A DNA stretch of 64,000 nucleotides from JAJEEA01 sp965243615 (GCA_965243615.1 CBDEVO010000003.1:3348001-3412000); one strand, 5' to 3'. Shown: positions 10,401-18,235, counted from the stretch's first letter. Notes: generated from the sequence alone by a model not told the origin. Made by a program: numbers and translations.

Positions 10401-10789
10401 CCACGGACAGCACGCTCGCCCTGGCCTCCCAGGCACGGAAGTACGGCCTCGGCCTGGTCTTCGCCACTCAGGCGCCGAAGGGGCTCCACAACCGGATCCC
10501 CGGCAACGCGACGACGCAGTTCTTTGGCCTGCTCAATGCCCCGGCGCAGATCGCGGCCGCCCAGGAAATGGCCGCTCAGAAAGGCGGCGACGCGCGGGGC
10601 ATCGCTCGCTTGCGTCCCGGGGAGTTCTTCGTGGGAAGCGACATGGTGCCGTTTCAACGGGTGCGCAGTCCCATGTGCCTGAGCCACCATCCACCGAGTC
10701 CCATGACCCAGGAAGAGATCCTGGAGTTGGCACGCGTCGGGCGTCCCCGCGCAATGCCTGTCGCAACGCCGGCCGGCGCCGGGACCTGA
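7439..10789 (+). CDS. 1116-residue double P-loop ATPase, AAA/STAND-like N-terminal half and HerA/FtsK-like C-terminal half
   Basis: The protein starts at a GTG four bases after the winged-helix stop, with GGAGTGAGG as ribosome site. The first ATPase has Walker A GRPGIGKS (61-68), a Walker B-like VAVDQLDG around Asp241 and a sensor-like strand VVVSCLNDSW. After a helical region comes a Pro/Ala/Lys linker with EPPKTA repeats (about 605-690). The second ATPase has Walker A GSGSGKT (724-730), Walker B FVMDEAQ (Asp974-Glu975) and a sensor Gln (FATQAPKG, ~1011), the HerA/VirB4/FtsK pattern of DNA or protein translocases. The operon with a nuclease resembles HerA-nuclease defence modules in logic, but the fused double ATPase is unlike any system I can name. 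Confidence 0.78.
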   Translation: MEPELRALGQVAFRTAYAGNDIWRDGVIHVDGIHSWAFDRVLETLDRVRDGAPVGNLVIQGRPGIGKSHFLGRVRHAVVERGQVFVLFQPSTARRFWDSLALAYLDALHRKAGVAGGTQLSAVLQGLGAAIGLQETEIEDLAAGTFDVSHLKDVRRSLRLHLGRRPADQVAVDVALALILTNSEDAAHQDIGDALTQGLEIDADKARAHAIRARRIPCREVVSAFDRLVGASGRTTLVAVDQLDGLVALSRSLAGAEQHLLLDQMATGLMDLAEDVQHSLVVVSCLNDSWTLFRERSVATAHDRYPAVIYLREIPSAAVGAALIAAYLRVAHTRAGFTPPYPTWPVWSTAFVDASLFSPRSLINLVQDHCARCRERGRVAELEQLVAERPPPPPPPPLAQSDVIDERFSRLLQEAEVAAALDEKMVDYGLPPLLRAGLTAWAEENAAAGEFSVDPPLGRNASLHARLRWVVDADTDDEVHWSFRAVLNASPAAALNRLRAAVTSSGLELSGERRRLFVLRNSAWSRGRLTQQALDELGARGGTLMTLPEADLKVFRALQQLLEEKPPGLVAWLRTHRHASRTALLASLSSEPAVSAAPAEAGPPPEAASPPRAADVAGIGEPAGAAAPPTATEPAKAVAPPKSAEPPKTTEPPKTAEPPKTAESVKAAEPPVTGAPSETATSKAASVPREADEDSILIGIAEGTRQPVTMPLEDLRRHTVIFAGSGSGKTVLIRRLIEECALKGVSAVVLDPNNDLARLGLPWPEPPRDWHDGDAGRAETYLRDTEVVVWTPRLTTGRPLSFAPLAGLGDVAGDPDEFGMVLDNAVASLVPRAGLPASGARQTQGRAVLKEALAAYVQRGGGDLTGFLGYLSALPEGVSRLASGGKLAADIAQTLLAETVNDPMLGGTGDAVDPSALLQPKGGRRARISVISLVGLPNDEQRQHFVNQLQMALFAWVKKHPAGDRPLGGLFVMDEAQTFAPSTGRTATTDSTLALASQARKYGLGLVFATQAPKGLHNRIPGNATTQFFGLLNAPAQIAAAQEMAAQKGGDARGIARLRPGEFFVGSDMVPFQRVRSPMCLSHHPPSPMTQEEILELARVGRPRAMPVATPAGAGT
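9371..9451 (+). repeat. 18-bp in-frame tandem repeat in the ATPase linker
   Basis: Four to five imperfect copies of GAACCGCCCAAGACCGCG run head to tail; copies at 9389 and 9407 are identical. They encode EPPKTA/EPPKTT units in the flexible linker between the two ATPase domains. Unequal crossing-over could change linker length. Confidence 0.85.
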
Positions 10790-10820
10790 CGGGGTTGGCC
10801 TTCGACTCAGATCGGGAGCT

Positions 10821-11243
10821 TCAGATTCTCAGCAGCGGGTAGTCGGGTATCCGCGGCGTCAGCGTGCGGTTCGTGCAGTCGGCGATCAGGTCGAGGGTCT
10901 TGAGGATGATCTGGCCGATCAGGACCTCGCCCGACGGCGGGCCGACCACGCAGTCGGTGCGCGTCGATCGGCCGCAGATGCGCACCGTCACCGGACCCGC
11001 GACGGGGCGTTCCTCCTTGCGATTGTCGGCGTAGGTGACAACCACGGTGTCCTGGACCCGCAACCCGAGTCGCTCGACGATGTTCTGCGGAAGCACGAGC
11101 ATCATCGCCCCGGTGTCGACGACGCCCTGCACGCGAGCGCGCCGAACGGTGGATTGCTCGCCGAGCCCCCGCTCGAGAAGCTCGTGATCGACCGGGTTCT
11201 CCAACTCGAAGTCGACTGATATCTCTCCCATGTCCGCTGTCAT
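10821..11243 (-). CDS. Retropepsin-like aspartic protease, translationally coupled to the quinoprotein
   Basis: The 140-residue single-domain protein carries the retroviral-protease-type motif VVDTGAMMLVLP with Asp43-Thr-Gly, followed by a beta-rich segment and a GEVLIGQIIL flap/psi-loop region. It lacks a signal peptide and a second DTG motif, so an active form would be a homodimer. Its ATG overlaps the stop of the upstream quinoprotein gene (ATGA), which supports coupled translation; a second ATG at 11231 (MGEISVDF) is possible. Single-domain retropepsin-like proteins occur in bacteria with unknown targets. Function beyond proteolysis is not shown. Confidence 0.75.
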   Translation of the reverse strand: MTADMGEISVDFELENPVDHELLERGLGEQSTVRRARVQGVVDTGAMMLVLPQNIVERLGLRVQDTVVVTYADNRKEERPVAGPVTVRICGRSTRTDCVVGPPSGEVLIGQIILKTLDLIADCTNRTLTPRIPDYPLLRI

Positions 11244-13306
11244 TGCAAGATTCCCTCCGGCAGCCGGAACGAGATGAGCCCCGGCACCTCGCCGCCGACG
11301 GTCAGAGCGATGTGCTGCACGCCGTCGAGCAGGTAGGTCATGGGCGCGCCGAGGGCGCCGGCCGGCAGGTCGATCGAGGCGATCTCTGCCCCGGTCGCCT
11401 TGTCGGAGGCCACGAGCCGCGGCCCGCCGTCGCTGCCGCCCGCGGTCAGCGCGTAGATCAGCAGCGTCTTGGTCAGCAGGGGGCCGCTGCGGCTGGCGTC
11501 CCCGCCGACCGGCGGCAGGTCGAGGTCGCGCAGCATGGGGTGGTTGCGGATGCGGTCGCCGTCGCCGGTGGGGACCATCCACGCGTGCTCGCCGGTGTTC
11601 ATGTCGATGGCGGTCATGCGGGTGTAGGGCGGCTTCCACAGGGGCAGCCCGCGCGGCATGACGGGGCCGGCCGAGACCGAGCGGCGGATGTAGCGCAGCG
11701 TCGACTGCTCGTGCGGCTCGGGCTCGGTGAGCTGGATGGTCGAGTGGCCGTTGGTCGACGGCACGTACAGGTAGCCGGTCTCGGGGTCGACGGCCGCCCC
11801 CGACCAGCTCGCGCCGCCGCCCACGGGGGGCCGCATGATGGTGCCGCGCAGGGTCTGGGGCGTGTAGAGGGGGCCGAGCCGGAAGCCGTCGACCGCGTCG
11901 ACGGCCATCTGCCGGATCTCGGGCGTGAAGTCGACGAGGTCGTCGATCGAGGTGCCCTGGTACTCGAACGCGGCGGGCCGGGTGGGGAAGGGCTGCGTGG
12001 GCGACATCACCTCGCCCTCGAGGTCGGTGTCGGTGGCCACCGGCAGCTCCTCGATGGGCCACAACGGCTCGCCGGTCACCCGGTCGAAGACGTAGACGAA
12101 GCCCTGCTTGCTGACCTGGGCCACCGCCTTGATCTCGCGCCCGTCGACGGTGATGTCGAGCAGGTTCGGGGCGGCCGGCAGGTCGTAGTCCCACAGCCCG
12201 TGGTGGATGGTCTGGAAGTGCCACTGCCGCTGGCCGGTCTCGACGTCGACGGCGACGATGCTCTCGGCGAAGAGTTTGTCGCCGGGCCGGTGGCCGCCGT
12301 AGTAGTCGTTGGTCGGGGTGCCGACGGGCAGGTAGACCCAGCCGAGCTCCTCGTCGCCGCTCATCATCGACCAGATGTTGGTGTTGCCGCTGTAGCGCCA
12401 CGACTCGTTCAGCCAGGTGTCCGACCCGAACTCGTCGGCGCTCTGGGGCACGGTGTGGAAGTCCCACCGGTGCCGCCCGGTCCGGATGTCGTAGGCGCGG
12501 GCGAAGCCGGGGGTGGCCTCGCGGGTGATGGTGCGGTCGTTGATGGTCGAGCCGACGACGATGGTGTCGCGGATGATCATCGGCGGCGACTGCGACGAGA
12601 GGGGCAGCAGGTTCAGGACGTCGCGCTCGCCGCGGGTCGCGCGCGGCACGCCGTCGGTGAGGTCGACGCGCCCGTTCTCGCCGAAGTCCGGGTCGGGCAG
12701 CCCGGTCTTGGCGTCGACGGCGACGAGGAAGCCGTCGCCGGTGGCCCACACGATGCGGGCGTCGCCCTCGTTCTCCCAGTACGCCACGCCGCGGTGGCGC
12801 CACTGCGCGATGGCCGGCATGCCCGACTCGTAGGCGCGGGGGTCGTGCACCCACAGGGTCTCGCCGGTGCGCGCGTCGATGGCCGCGGCCCGGTACAGGG
12901 GCGTGCTGAGATAGAGGACCCCGTCGACCATGAGGGGCGTCGCCACCAGCGAGCGGATGGTCGGCCGGACCCTCGTCTGCCGTACCCCGTCCCACGCCGT
13001 CCACAGGTCGGGCTCGTCCGCCTGCAGGATGCCGAAGAGGGTGTCGGCCGCAACCAGCGAGTCACCGCCGGGACCGGAGCGGACGAGGTGGGCGTCGACC
13101 GACGTCCAGTGCCAGCGCACCTCGAGATCGGCGAAGTTCCCGGCCGTGATCTGGTCGAGCGGCGAGTACTTCGTGCTGCCGCTGTCGCCGGCGTAGCTGC
13201 GCCACTCGCCGCCGGCGGGCGCCCCGTACTGCGCTTCGGCGGGGCTCGCAGCCAGGCACACGGCCATCGCGAGCGCCCCGGTCGTCAGTGCGCCGATCCA
13301 TCGCAT
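11240..13306 (-). CDS. PQQ-dependent quinoprotein dehydrogenase, periplasmic
   Basis: The 688-residue product has a cleavable signal peptide (MRWIGALTTGALAMAVCLAA, ...AEAQ) and then an eight-bladed PQQ propeller. Repeated blade ends of the form D-x-x-TG-x-x-x-W are visible (DARTGETLWVHDP, DVETGQRQWHF), and the start EWRSYAGDSGSTKYSPLDQI is typical of glucose/alcohol-type quinoproteins. No haem motif is present, so electrons must go to a separate acceptor. The family oxidises alcohols, aldoses or related compounds in the periplasm with PQQ; the substrate is not predictable here. A GAGG ribosome site precedes the ATG. It is paralogous to the gene ending at 20718. Confidence 0.87.
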   Translation of the reverse strand: MRWIGALTTGALAMAVCLAASPAEAQYGAPAGGEWRSYAGDSGSTKYSPLDQITAGNFADLEVRWHWTSVDAHLVRSGPGGDSLVAADTLFGILQADEPDLWTAWDGVRQTRVRPTIRSLVATPLMVDGVLYLSTPLYRAAAIDARTGETLWVHDPRAYESGMPAIAQWRHRGVAYWENEGDARIVWATGDGFLVAVDAKTGLPDPDFGENGRVDLTDGVPRATRGERDVLNLLPLSSQSPPMIIRDTIVVGSTINDRTITREATPGFARAYDIRTGRHRWDFHTVPQSADEFGSDTWLNESWRYSGNTNIWSMMSGDEELGWVYLPVGTPTNDYYGGHRPGDKLFAESIVAVDVETGQRQWHFQTIHHGLWDYDLPAAPNLLDITVDGREIKAVAQVSKQGFVYVFDRVTGEPLWPIEELPVATDTDLEGEVMSPTQPFPTRPAAFEYQGTSIDDLVDFTPEIRQMAVDAVDGFRLGPLYTPQTLRGTIMRPPVGGGASWSGAAVDPETGYLYVPSTNGHSTIQLTEPEPHEQSTLRYIRRSVSAGPVMPRGLPLWKPPYTRMTAIDMNTGEHAWMVPTGDGDRIRNHPMLRDLDLPPVGGDASRSGPLLTKTLLIYALTAGGSDGGPRLVASDKATGAEIASIDLPAGALGAPMTYLLDGVQHIALTVGGEVPGLISFRLPEGILQ

Positions 13307-13339
13307 GGTGCATACCTCGGGGTTTCTGTTCGGTCGACT

Positions 13340-13357
13340 TGTACCCTATTCTGTACC
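13340..13357 (+). promoter_or_regulatory. Candidate yefM promoter/operator with TGTACC direct repeat
   Basis: TGTACC occurs at 13340 and 13352, one helical turn apart, overlapping a possible -10 (TATTCT, 13347-13352). Phd/YefM-type antitoxins bind TGTACA-like half sites upstream of their own gene, so this is a plausible autoregulatory site. The -35 is weak. Confidence 0.35.
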
Positions 13358-13379
13358 GACGCTCGGCAGAGACGAAGTC

Positions 13380-13625
13380 ATGGACACGATCACGTACTCG
13401 GCTGCTCGGGCAAACCTCGCGAAGACGATGGATCGGGTCTGCGACGATCACACCCCGGTCATCATCACGCGCAGGAACGGCGGGGCCGTCGTCATGCTGT
13501 CGTTGCGCGACTACGAGGGACTCGAGGAAACGGCCTACCTGCTGAGGAGTCCTGCGAACGCGCGACGTCTGCGGGAGTCGCTCGAAGAGCTGGAGGCCGG
13601 TTACGACGACCGACGGGGTCACTGA
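13380..13625 (+). CDS. YefM/Phd-family antitoxin, apparently orphan
   Basis: The 81-residue protein is a standard YefM: MDTITYSAARANLAKTMDRV, then PVIITRRNGGAVVMLSLRDY and a C-terminal helix EETAYLLRSPANARRL that normally binds YoeB. The frame is open further upstream, but MDTITYS is the family start. A YoeB toxin gene normally follows within a few bases; here the next gene is an unrelated secreted protein and no YoeB-like frame is seen in the 40 bp between. It may regulate itself or neutralise a toxin encoded elsewhere. Confidence 0.85.
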   Translation: MDTITYSAARANLAKTMDRVCDDHTPVIITRRNGGAVVMLSLRDYEGLEETAYLLRSPANARRLRESLEELEAGYDDRRGH

Positions 13626-13664
13626 ACGCCGTCGTTGCGCGCACCGTAATCGGAGGGGGAGACG

Positions 13665-14615
13665 ATGACTCGTGGTTGGCCGGCGGTGGGACTGCTCGGC
13701 GCCCTGCTCGTGTGGCCGGCCGGGCCGGCGGCGGCCCAGACAGCGGACACGCCGCGCACGCCCTGGGGGGCTCCCGATCTCGGGGGCGTGTGGGACTACC
13801 GCTCCGCCACGCCGATGGCGCGGCCGGACGAATACGGCGACCGGGCGGTGATGACCGAGGAGGAGGCGGCGGCCCTCGCGCGCCGGTCGGCCGACCTGTT
13901 CGAGTCGATCGACAACGGGGAGACCGTGCCCGGCCACGAGATACACACCCGGGTCTTCCTCGAGTTTGGCACCGAACCCGTTCCGGACCGGCGCACCTCG
14001 CTCATCGTCGACCCGCCGAGCGGCCGCCATCCGCCCACCGTGGACGGCGCGGATGAGCGACGCGCCGCCGTCGCCGGCTCGTTCGGCCCCGGGCCCTTCG
14101 ACTCGTGGGAGGACCTGAACCTGATGGACCGCTGCCTCGGCACCATCGGCTTCCCCATCGTGCCCGGCCCCTACAACAACAACGTGCAGGTCTTCCAGAC
14201 CCCCGACCACGTCGCCATCCTCGCCGAGAGCATGCACTTCGTGCGCATCGTCCCCCTCGACGAGAGCCCCCGCAGCGGCCTTCCCCAGTTCGGCGGCAAC
14301 GGCCGCGGCCGCTGGGAGGGGGACACGCTGGTCGTCGAGTCGATGCACTTCGACGGCGAGCTGACGATGATCGGCAGCGAGCCGCGCCGCCTCGTCGAGC
14401 GCTTCACCCGCGAGGGCGACATCCTCCAGTACGAGTTCACGGTCGAGGCCCCGGACATCTGGGAGGCCCCGTGGACGGCCCGGGTGCCGTTGCGGAAGAC
14501 GGAGGGGCCGGTGTTCGAGTACGCCTGCCACGAGGGCAACTACGGCCTCGTGAACATCCTCTCGGCCGCGCGGGCCGAGGAGCGGGCGGCGGCCGAGGCT
14601 TCGGACCCGCGATAG
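13665..14615 (+). CDS. Secreted 'PWGAPDL' family protein, paralogue 1
   Basis: The 316-residue protein has a signal peptide (ALLVWPAGPAAAQ) and the signature TPWGAPDLGGVWDYRSATP. Other conserved blocks are DRRTSLIVDPPSGR, DRCLGTIGFP, VQVFQTPDHVAILAE, GRWEGDTLVVES and FEYACHEGNYG. Two further copies occur in this window (33783-34685 and 50466-51440) with the same blocks in the same order, so it is a genuine family. I know no function; the conserved Cys residues (DRC, ACHEG) could form a disulfide. A good GGAGGGGG ribosome site precedes the ATG. Members often lie near secreted oxidoreductases, as here beside a quinoprotein. Confidence 0.75.
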   Translation: MTRGWPAVGLLGALLVWPAGPAAAQTADTPRTPWGAPDLGGVWDYRSATPMARPDEYGDRAVMTEEEAAALARRSADLFESIDNGETVPGHEIHTRVFLEFGTEPVPDRRTSLIVDPPSGRHPPTVDGADERRAAVAGSFGPGPFDSWEDLNLMDRCLGTIGFPIVPGPYNNNVQVFQTPDHVAILAESMHFVRIVPLDESPRSGLPQFGGNGRGRWEGDTLVVESMHFDGELTMIGSEPRRLVERFTREGDILQYEFTVEAPDIWEAPWTARVPLRKTEGPVFEYACHEGNYGLVNILSAARAEERAAAEASDPR

Positions 14616-14746
14616 GCTATTCCCGCGTTCCCGACCTGCACGGCGGGTGTGTCGCCGGGGCGGCCGGAGAGTCGAGGCATCGCCCGGTCAGCGGGCACGC
14701 GGAGCCGTCTCGGCGACACGCGCCACGGTGTGCAGGAGGAATGAAC

Positions 14747-14983
14747 ATGGACACCGATCTCATCCGGTCGGACCCCGCCGTACTGATGGGCAAACCGGTC
14801 GTCGCAGGAACGCGCATCACCGTCGAGCTGATTCTGGAGAAGCTCGCGGCCGGCGAGACATTCGACCAGATACTCGAGGCGCATCCGCGCCTGACCGGTG
14901 ATGGGATCCAAGCTGCTCTGAGGTTCGCGGCCAGCGCCTTGCGAGCCGATGTGGTCTATCCCACCGCGGGACCGGACGCGTGA
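14747..14983 (+). CDS. DUF433 antitoxin of a DUF433/DUF5615 toxin-antitoxin pair
   Basis: The 78-residue protein MDTDLIRSDPAVLMGKPVVA... has the DUF433 signature GKPVVAGTRITVELILEKLA and EAHPRLTGDGIQAALRFA, a short helix-turn-helix-like fold used as an antitoxin. AGGAGGA lies seven bases before the ATG at 14747; an ATG at 14741 is too close to it. Its last codon overlaps the GTG of the next gene (GTGA), the usual coupling in this type of toxin-antitoxin pair. Confidence 0.82.
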   Translation: MDTDLIRSDPAVLMGKPVVAGTRITVELILEKLAAGETFDQILEAHPRLTGDGIQAALRFAASALRADVVYPTAGPDA

Positions 14984-15342
14984 ATCTCCTGGCGGACGAG
15001 AGCGTGGACGGGGTCGTCGTCGATCGCCTTCGTGCGGACGGTCATGCGGTACTGTATGTCGCCGAGATGGATCCGGGTATCGACGACGACACGGTGCTGC
15101 AGCGGGCAACACGGAACGGCGCGTTGCTGCTGACCGGCGATCGGGATTTCGGCGAGCTCGTCTTCCGTTTGCAGCGGGTACACGCAGGTGTCGTGCTCAT
15201 CCGGTTGGCCGGTCTGCCCGCCGCGGCAAAGGGCGACACTGTGTCGCGCGTGCTTGCTGACCGCGGTGACGAAATGCGTGCCGCGTTCAGCGTCATCTCG
15301 CCTGGGAGAGTACGTATTCGTCGATCCGTGATCTCGACGTAG
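14980..15342 (+). CDS. DUF5615 PIN-like toxin
   Basis: The 120-residue protein begins MNLLADESVDG and contains LLTGDRDFGELVF, the two acidic clusters (Asp6/Glu7 and Asp54/Asp56) of the DUF5615/Mut7-C PIN-like nuclease family. These act as RNase toxins of VapC45 type beside DUF433 antitoxins. It starts at a GTG overlapping the antitoxin stop by four bases. All expected motif residues are present, so the pair looks functional. It ends two bases before the convergent gene on the other strand. Confidence 0.82.
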   Translation: MNLLADESVDGVVVDRLRADGHAVLYVAEMDPGIDDDTVLQRATRNGALLLTGDRDFGELVFRLQRVHAGVVLIRLAGLPAAAKGDTVSRVLADRGDEMRAAFSVISPGRVRIRRSVIST

Positions 15343-15344
15343 TC

Positions 15345-15902
15345 TCAATCGTCGTACGAGACCCGGGTCAACGAGCGCTCGTACCAGCCGTCTCCGACCG
15401 GGTCGAACGTGTTCATCTCCATCAGCTCGCCGCCGAAGACGTGAAGCGTCACGCACGGCTGGTCGGTGAGGTCGTTCGTCAGCGAGTGGTACTCGAAGGG
15501 CGGGATCAGGAAGTTGGCGTCGCCGGCGACGACCCGGTGCGACTCCACCGGGGCGAACCGGCAACGATGGGCCTCCTCCTTGAGCGGGGCGTACTGCGTC
15601 ACGTCCAGCTCGCCCTCCAGGACCCCCTCGACGCTCCACAGGTTGGGGTGGTCGTGAATCGGGGTTCCCTGGCCGGGAGCCCAGGCGATCACGAGGACCG
15701 TGTAGCGGCGAGCCGGGTCGCGGTGCAGCAGCCGCCTCGCGTAGTGGTCTGGGTGGGTGCGCCGGAAACGCTCGTCGAGTTGGAGCCGCCCGGGCGCGTT
15801 CTCGATCTCGTGCTGCACGGCCAGGGTCACGGCCTCGACGTCCCCGACGCTGACGGCGGCGTCGAGCCGCCGCACGAACTCGTCTGCTTCCATGACGCTC
15901 AT
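15345..15902 (-). CDS. Cysteine dioxygenase-like cupin
   Basis: The 185-residue cupin has PIHDHPNLW (His83, His85) and a third His in FEYHS (about 139), the three-histidine iron site of thiol dioxygenases such as cysteine dioxygenase. The upstream helical part (ERFRRTHPDHYARRLLHRDP) is also typical. The predicted role is oxidation of a small thiol (cysteine or 3-mercaptopropionate) to the sulfinic acid in the cytoplasm. GGAGGT lies six bases before the ATG at 15902. The gene stands alone between a toxin gene and a secreted hydrolase. Confidence 0.8.
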   Translation of the reverse strand: MSVMEADEFVRRLDAAVSVGDVEAVTLAVQHEIENAPGRLQLDERFRRTHPDHYARRLLHRDPARRYTVLVIAWAPGQGTPIHDHPNLWSVEGVLEGELDVTQYAPLKEEAHRCRFAPVESHRVVAGDANFLIPPFEYHSLTNDLTDQPCVTLHVFGGELMEMNTFDPVGDGWYERSLTRVSYDD

Positions 15903-16132
15903 CGCCGACCTCCGTCGAGTGTCGCGGAGCCGCTCGGCCGGCCGGGTCCGGCGTGGAGCTCGGCACCGCGGATTCATCTGGCAGTCTAACCGACGGGGAG
16001 GCCTGCGGGGAGACGAGGCTGCGCGGCAGGCCGTCCGCGTGGCGATGGCACCCCGGAAGTGCCGGCGGGCCGGGGCGTGCTGACACCCGTGACCCGGCCC
16101 GCCGAATCGTCGCTTCGCCGCTCGACCCGCGG

Positions 16133-18199
16133 TCACCGCAGCACGTCGCTCTCCTCCGCGATCCGGACGAGCACCTCGGCGTCGTCGGGTAGCAGGAACC
16201 GGCGGGCGACCGACTCGTCGGCGGCCTGCCGGACCGCGGCCACGAAGCCCGCGTGGTCGCCGTAGCGCTCCTCCAGCGACAGCCGCGGGTCTCCGCTCGC
16301 CATCCGCTCCGCGCGCGTCCGGGCGAAGGGGAAGAACGACCCCGTCAGCGAGCAGAGGTCGCGCCCGCGGGGGCCGGCCGCGTGCAGGTTCCAGCCGGTG
16401 TTGGTGCCCACCGGCGCCGCGATGTCCACGGTGTGGATGCCGGCGACGTCGTGCCCGTCGCGGTCCGTCGTCGGCACGAGCACCCGGTATGACCCGCCGC
16501 GCGCCGGCGGCAGCACCGTCTGGCGGCCGCCCCCGGCGCCGAACGTGGGGCCGAAGCCGAGGGCGTCGAGCCCGTTCACCCGCGTCGGGAACGTGACGCC
16601 GGGAATGGCCGGGAACGTGCGCGCCACCTCGTCGACGGTGGCGAGCGTCCCGCGGCGCACGTCGGGGTAGCGGCTCGCGGGCGGCTCGATGCCGCGGTCG
16701 GCCCAGTCGTCCATCGCCACGAGGAGCGCGCGCATCGCCGGCGCCGCGCTCCGGTAGGTGTTCGTCACGTACGCGCAGGCGCCGAGGTCGGTGGGCCGTG
16801 CCCCGACCCCCGCCGCCCCGCCGTGGGGGTGGCTGGCCAGCAGGTAGAAGCGGACGTTGCCGGGCACCGGCACCGGGTCGCCGTGCCCGTCGTGGACGTT
16901 CAGCGACGCCTTCATCTGCCAGAACTCGTTGCTCGTGTCGACGTGGAAGACGAGCGGATCGGTGGCGGGCCGCTTGAGGATGCCGTCGCGCACGTTCGTC
17001 ACCGGGTCGGTGGTCACCGCGTAGGTCAGCGGCGGGACCGACTGCGACGTGAAGTCGGGCGTCCGGTCCTGGCGCGAGTAGATGTTGGGGTCGGCGAACT
17101 CGACGTTCGCGAACAGCCGGTGGGACCCGGGGATGTGGATGCGGACGGCGTCGAACACCCGCCGGTGTCCCTCGTCCTCGTTGAAGCCCAGATATAGCCA
17201 GTCGCGCAGGTACATCCCCGTCGACGAGATGCCGAGCCCGTAGGCGCGGCGGATGCCGGTCGCGTCGGCGCTCGCGGCGAGGGGGTTCGGCGTCCCCGCG
17301 TCGTCGGCCGTCTCGTAGCGCAGGAACGAGGCGAGGTCCCGGGTGACCGCGTAGCCGAGGCCCATGACCCATGGGTTCTTCGCGGGGTAGATCAGCTCGT
17401 ACACCTTGTCGGGGTCGAACCCGTCGAAGAGGCAGATGTCGGTGGTCGAGGGCGCGAGCGACGCCTCGCCCGACGGGCACGTCCCGAACGCCCAGCCGCC
17501 GGCCGCGACCGGCCGGCGCTCGCCGTCGATGGCGTCGCGGACCGTCAGCGTCGAGAGCGCCGTGTCGGTGTCGGCAGTCTCGTAGCTCACGAAGCGGTCG
17601 TTCCCCTTGAGGGGGAGCGTGTGGGTGACGGCGCCGGACGCCGTCGGGTCGGACGGGTACTCGATGCGGACGCGCGAGACGATGGGGCTGCCGTCGGCCT
17701 GCGCCGCGACCGGCAGGTTGGCCCCGAGCCGCGTCGCCGTCGTCACCACGTCGCCGGCCCAGCCCGCGTCCACCAGGGTGTAGCCGAGGCGAAAGAACAG
17801 CCCGTCGTCGGCGCCGGGACCGGTCGACGGGAAGGTGTGGAAGCCGAGCTCGATGGCGTTCCCGCGGTTGTTGATGCCGTACAGCAGCTTGCGGTTGCCG
17901 CGCGCCATGTCGACCGGCTTGACGATGAAGAACGGCGCGCTGAACTCGACCAGCCCCCGCTCGTTGCGCGGCGCGCGGTCGAGGTTGACGATCACCGCGT
18001 TCAGCGGATTGGCGGGGTCGACCTCCATGTGAACGGTGCCGTCGAGGCGCTCGAACGGACCAACGTCGCCGAACGCTTGGCCGCCGGCGTACGGCGTCGT
18101 CCGCTCGACGACGATCCGCACCACCCGCGCATCCGCCGCCGGCGCCGCCAGGGCGGCGAGCAGACTGCCCAGAACCACGAGTGCGAATGTTCGTCTCAT
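16133..18199 (-). CDS. Secreted alpha/beta-hydrolase domain protein (Abhydrolase_10 type)
   Basis: The 688-residue protein has a signal peptide (TFALVVLGSLLAALAAPAADA) and the start VVRIVVERTTPYAGGQAFGD of the large Abhydrolase_10 family. A GISSTG element (GxSxxG) lies around residue 320 within YGLGISSTGMYLRDWL, the expected nucleophile elbow. Long conserved loops follow (NEFWQMKASLNVHDG, LASHPHGG). ATG at 18199 is chosen over the GTG one codon upstream because GGAGGA is seven bases away. Members are thought to be periplasmic esterases or lactonases; the substrate is unknown. Confidence 0.8.
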   Translation of the reverse strand: MRRTFALVVLGSLLAALAAPAADARVVRIVVERTTPYAGGQAFGDVGPFERLDGTVHMEVDPANPLNAVIVNLDRAPRNERGLVEFSAPFFIVKPVDMARGNRKLLYGINNRGNAIELGFHTFPSTGPGADDGLFFRLGYTLVDAGWAGDVVTTATRLGANLPVAAQADGSPIVSRVRIEYPSDPTASGAVTHTLPLKGNDRFVSYETADTDTALSTLTVRDAIDGERRPVAAGGWAFGTCPSGEASLAPSTTDICLFDGFDPDKVYELIYPAKNPWVMGLGYAVTRDLASFLRYETADDAGTPNPLAASADATGIRRAYGLGISSTGMYLRDWLYLGFNEDEGHRRVFDAVRIHIPGSHRLFANVEFADPNIYSRQDRTPDFTSQSVPPLTYAVTTDPVTNVRDGILKRPATDPLVFHVDTSNEFWQMKASLNVHDGHGDPVPVPGNVRFYLLASHPHGGAAGVGARPTDLGACAYVTNTYRSAAPAMRALLVAMDDWADRGIEPPASRYPDVRRGTLATVDEVARTFPAIPGVTFPTRVNGLDALGFGPTFGAGGGRQTVLPPARGGSYRVLVPTTDRDGHDVAGIHTVDIAAPVGTNTGWNLHAAGPRGRDLCSLTGSFFPFARTRAERMASGDPRLSLEERYGDHAGFVAAVRQAADESVARRFLLPDDAEVLVRIAEESDVLR

Positions 18200-18235
18200 C
18201 ACGGCGTCCTCCCTGCGTTCATCCTTCTTCGGCGG

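Noticed and set aside
11243..14056. A 937-codon open frame on the plus strand, antisense to the quinoprotein
   Set aside because: It mirrors a well-supported gene; its composition is low-complexity Val/Gly/Arg/His and no motif is present. High GC makes such antisense frames common here.
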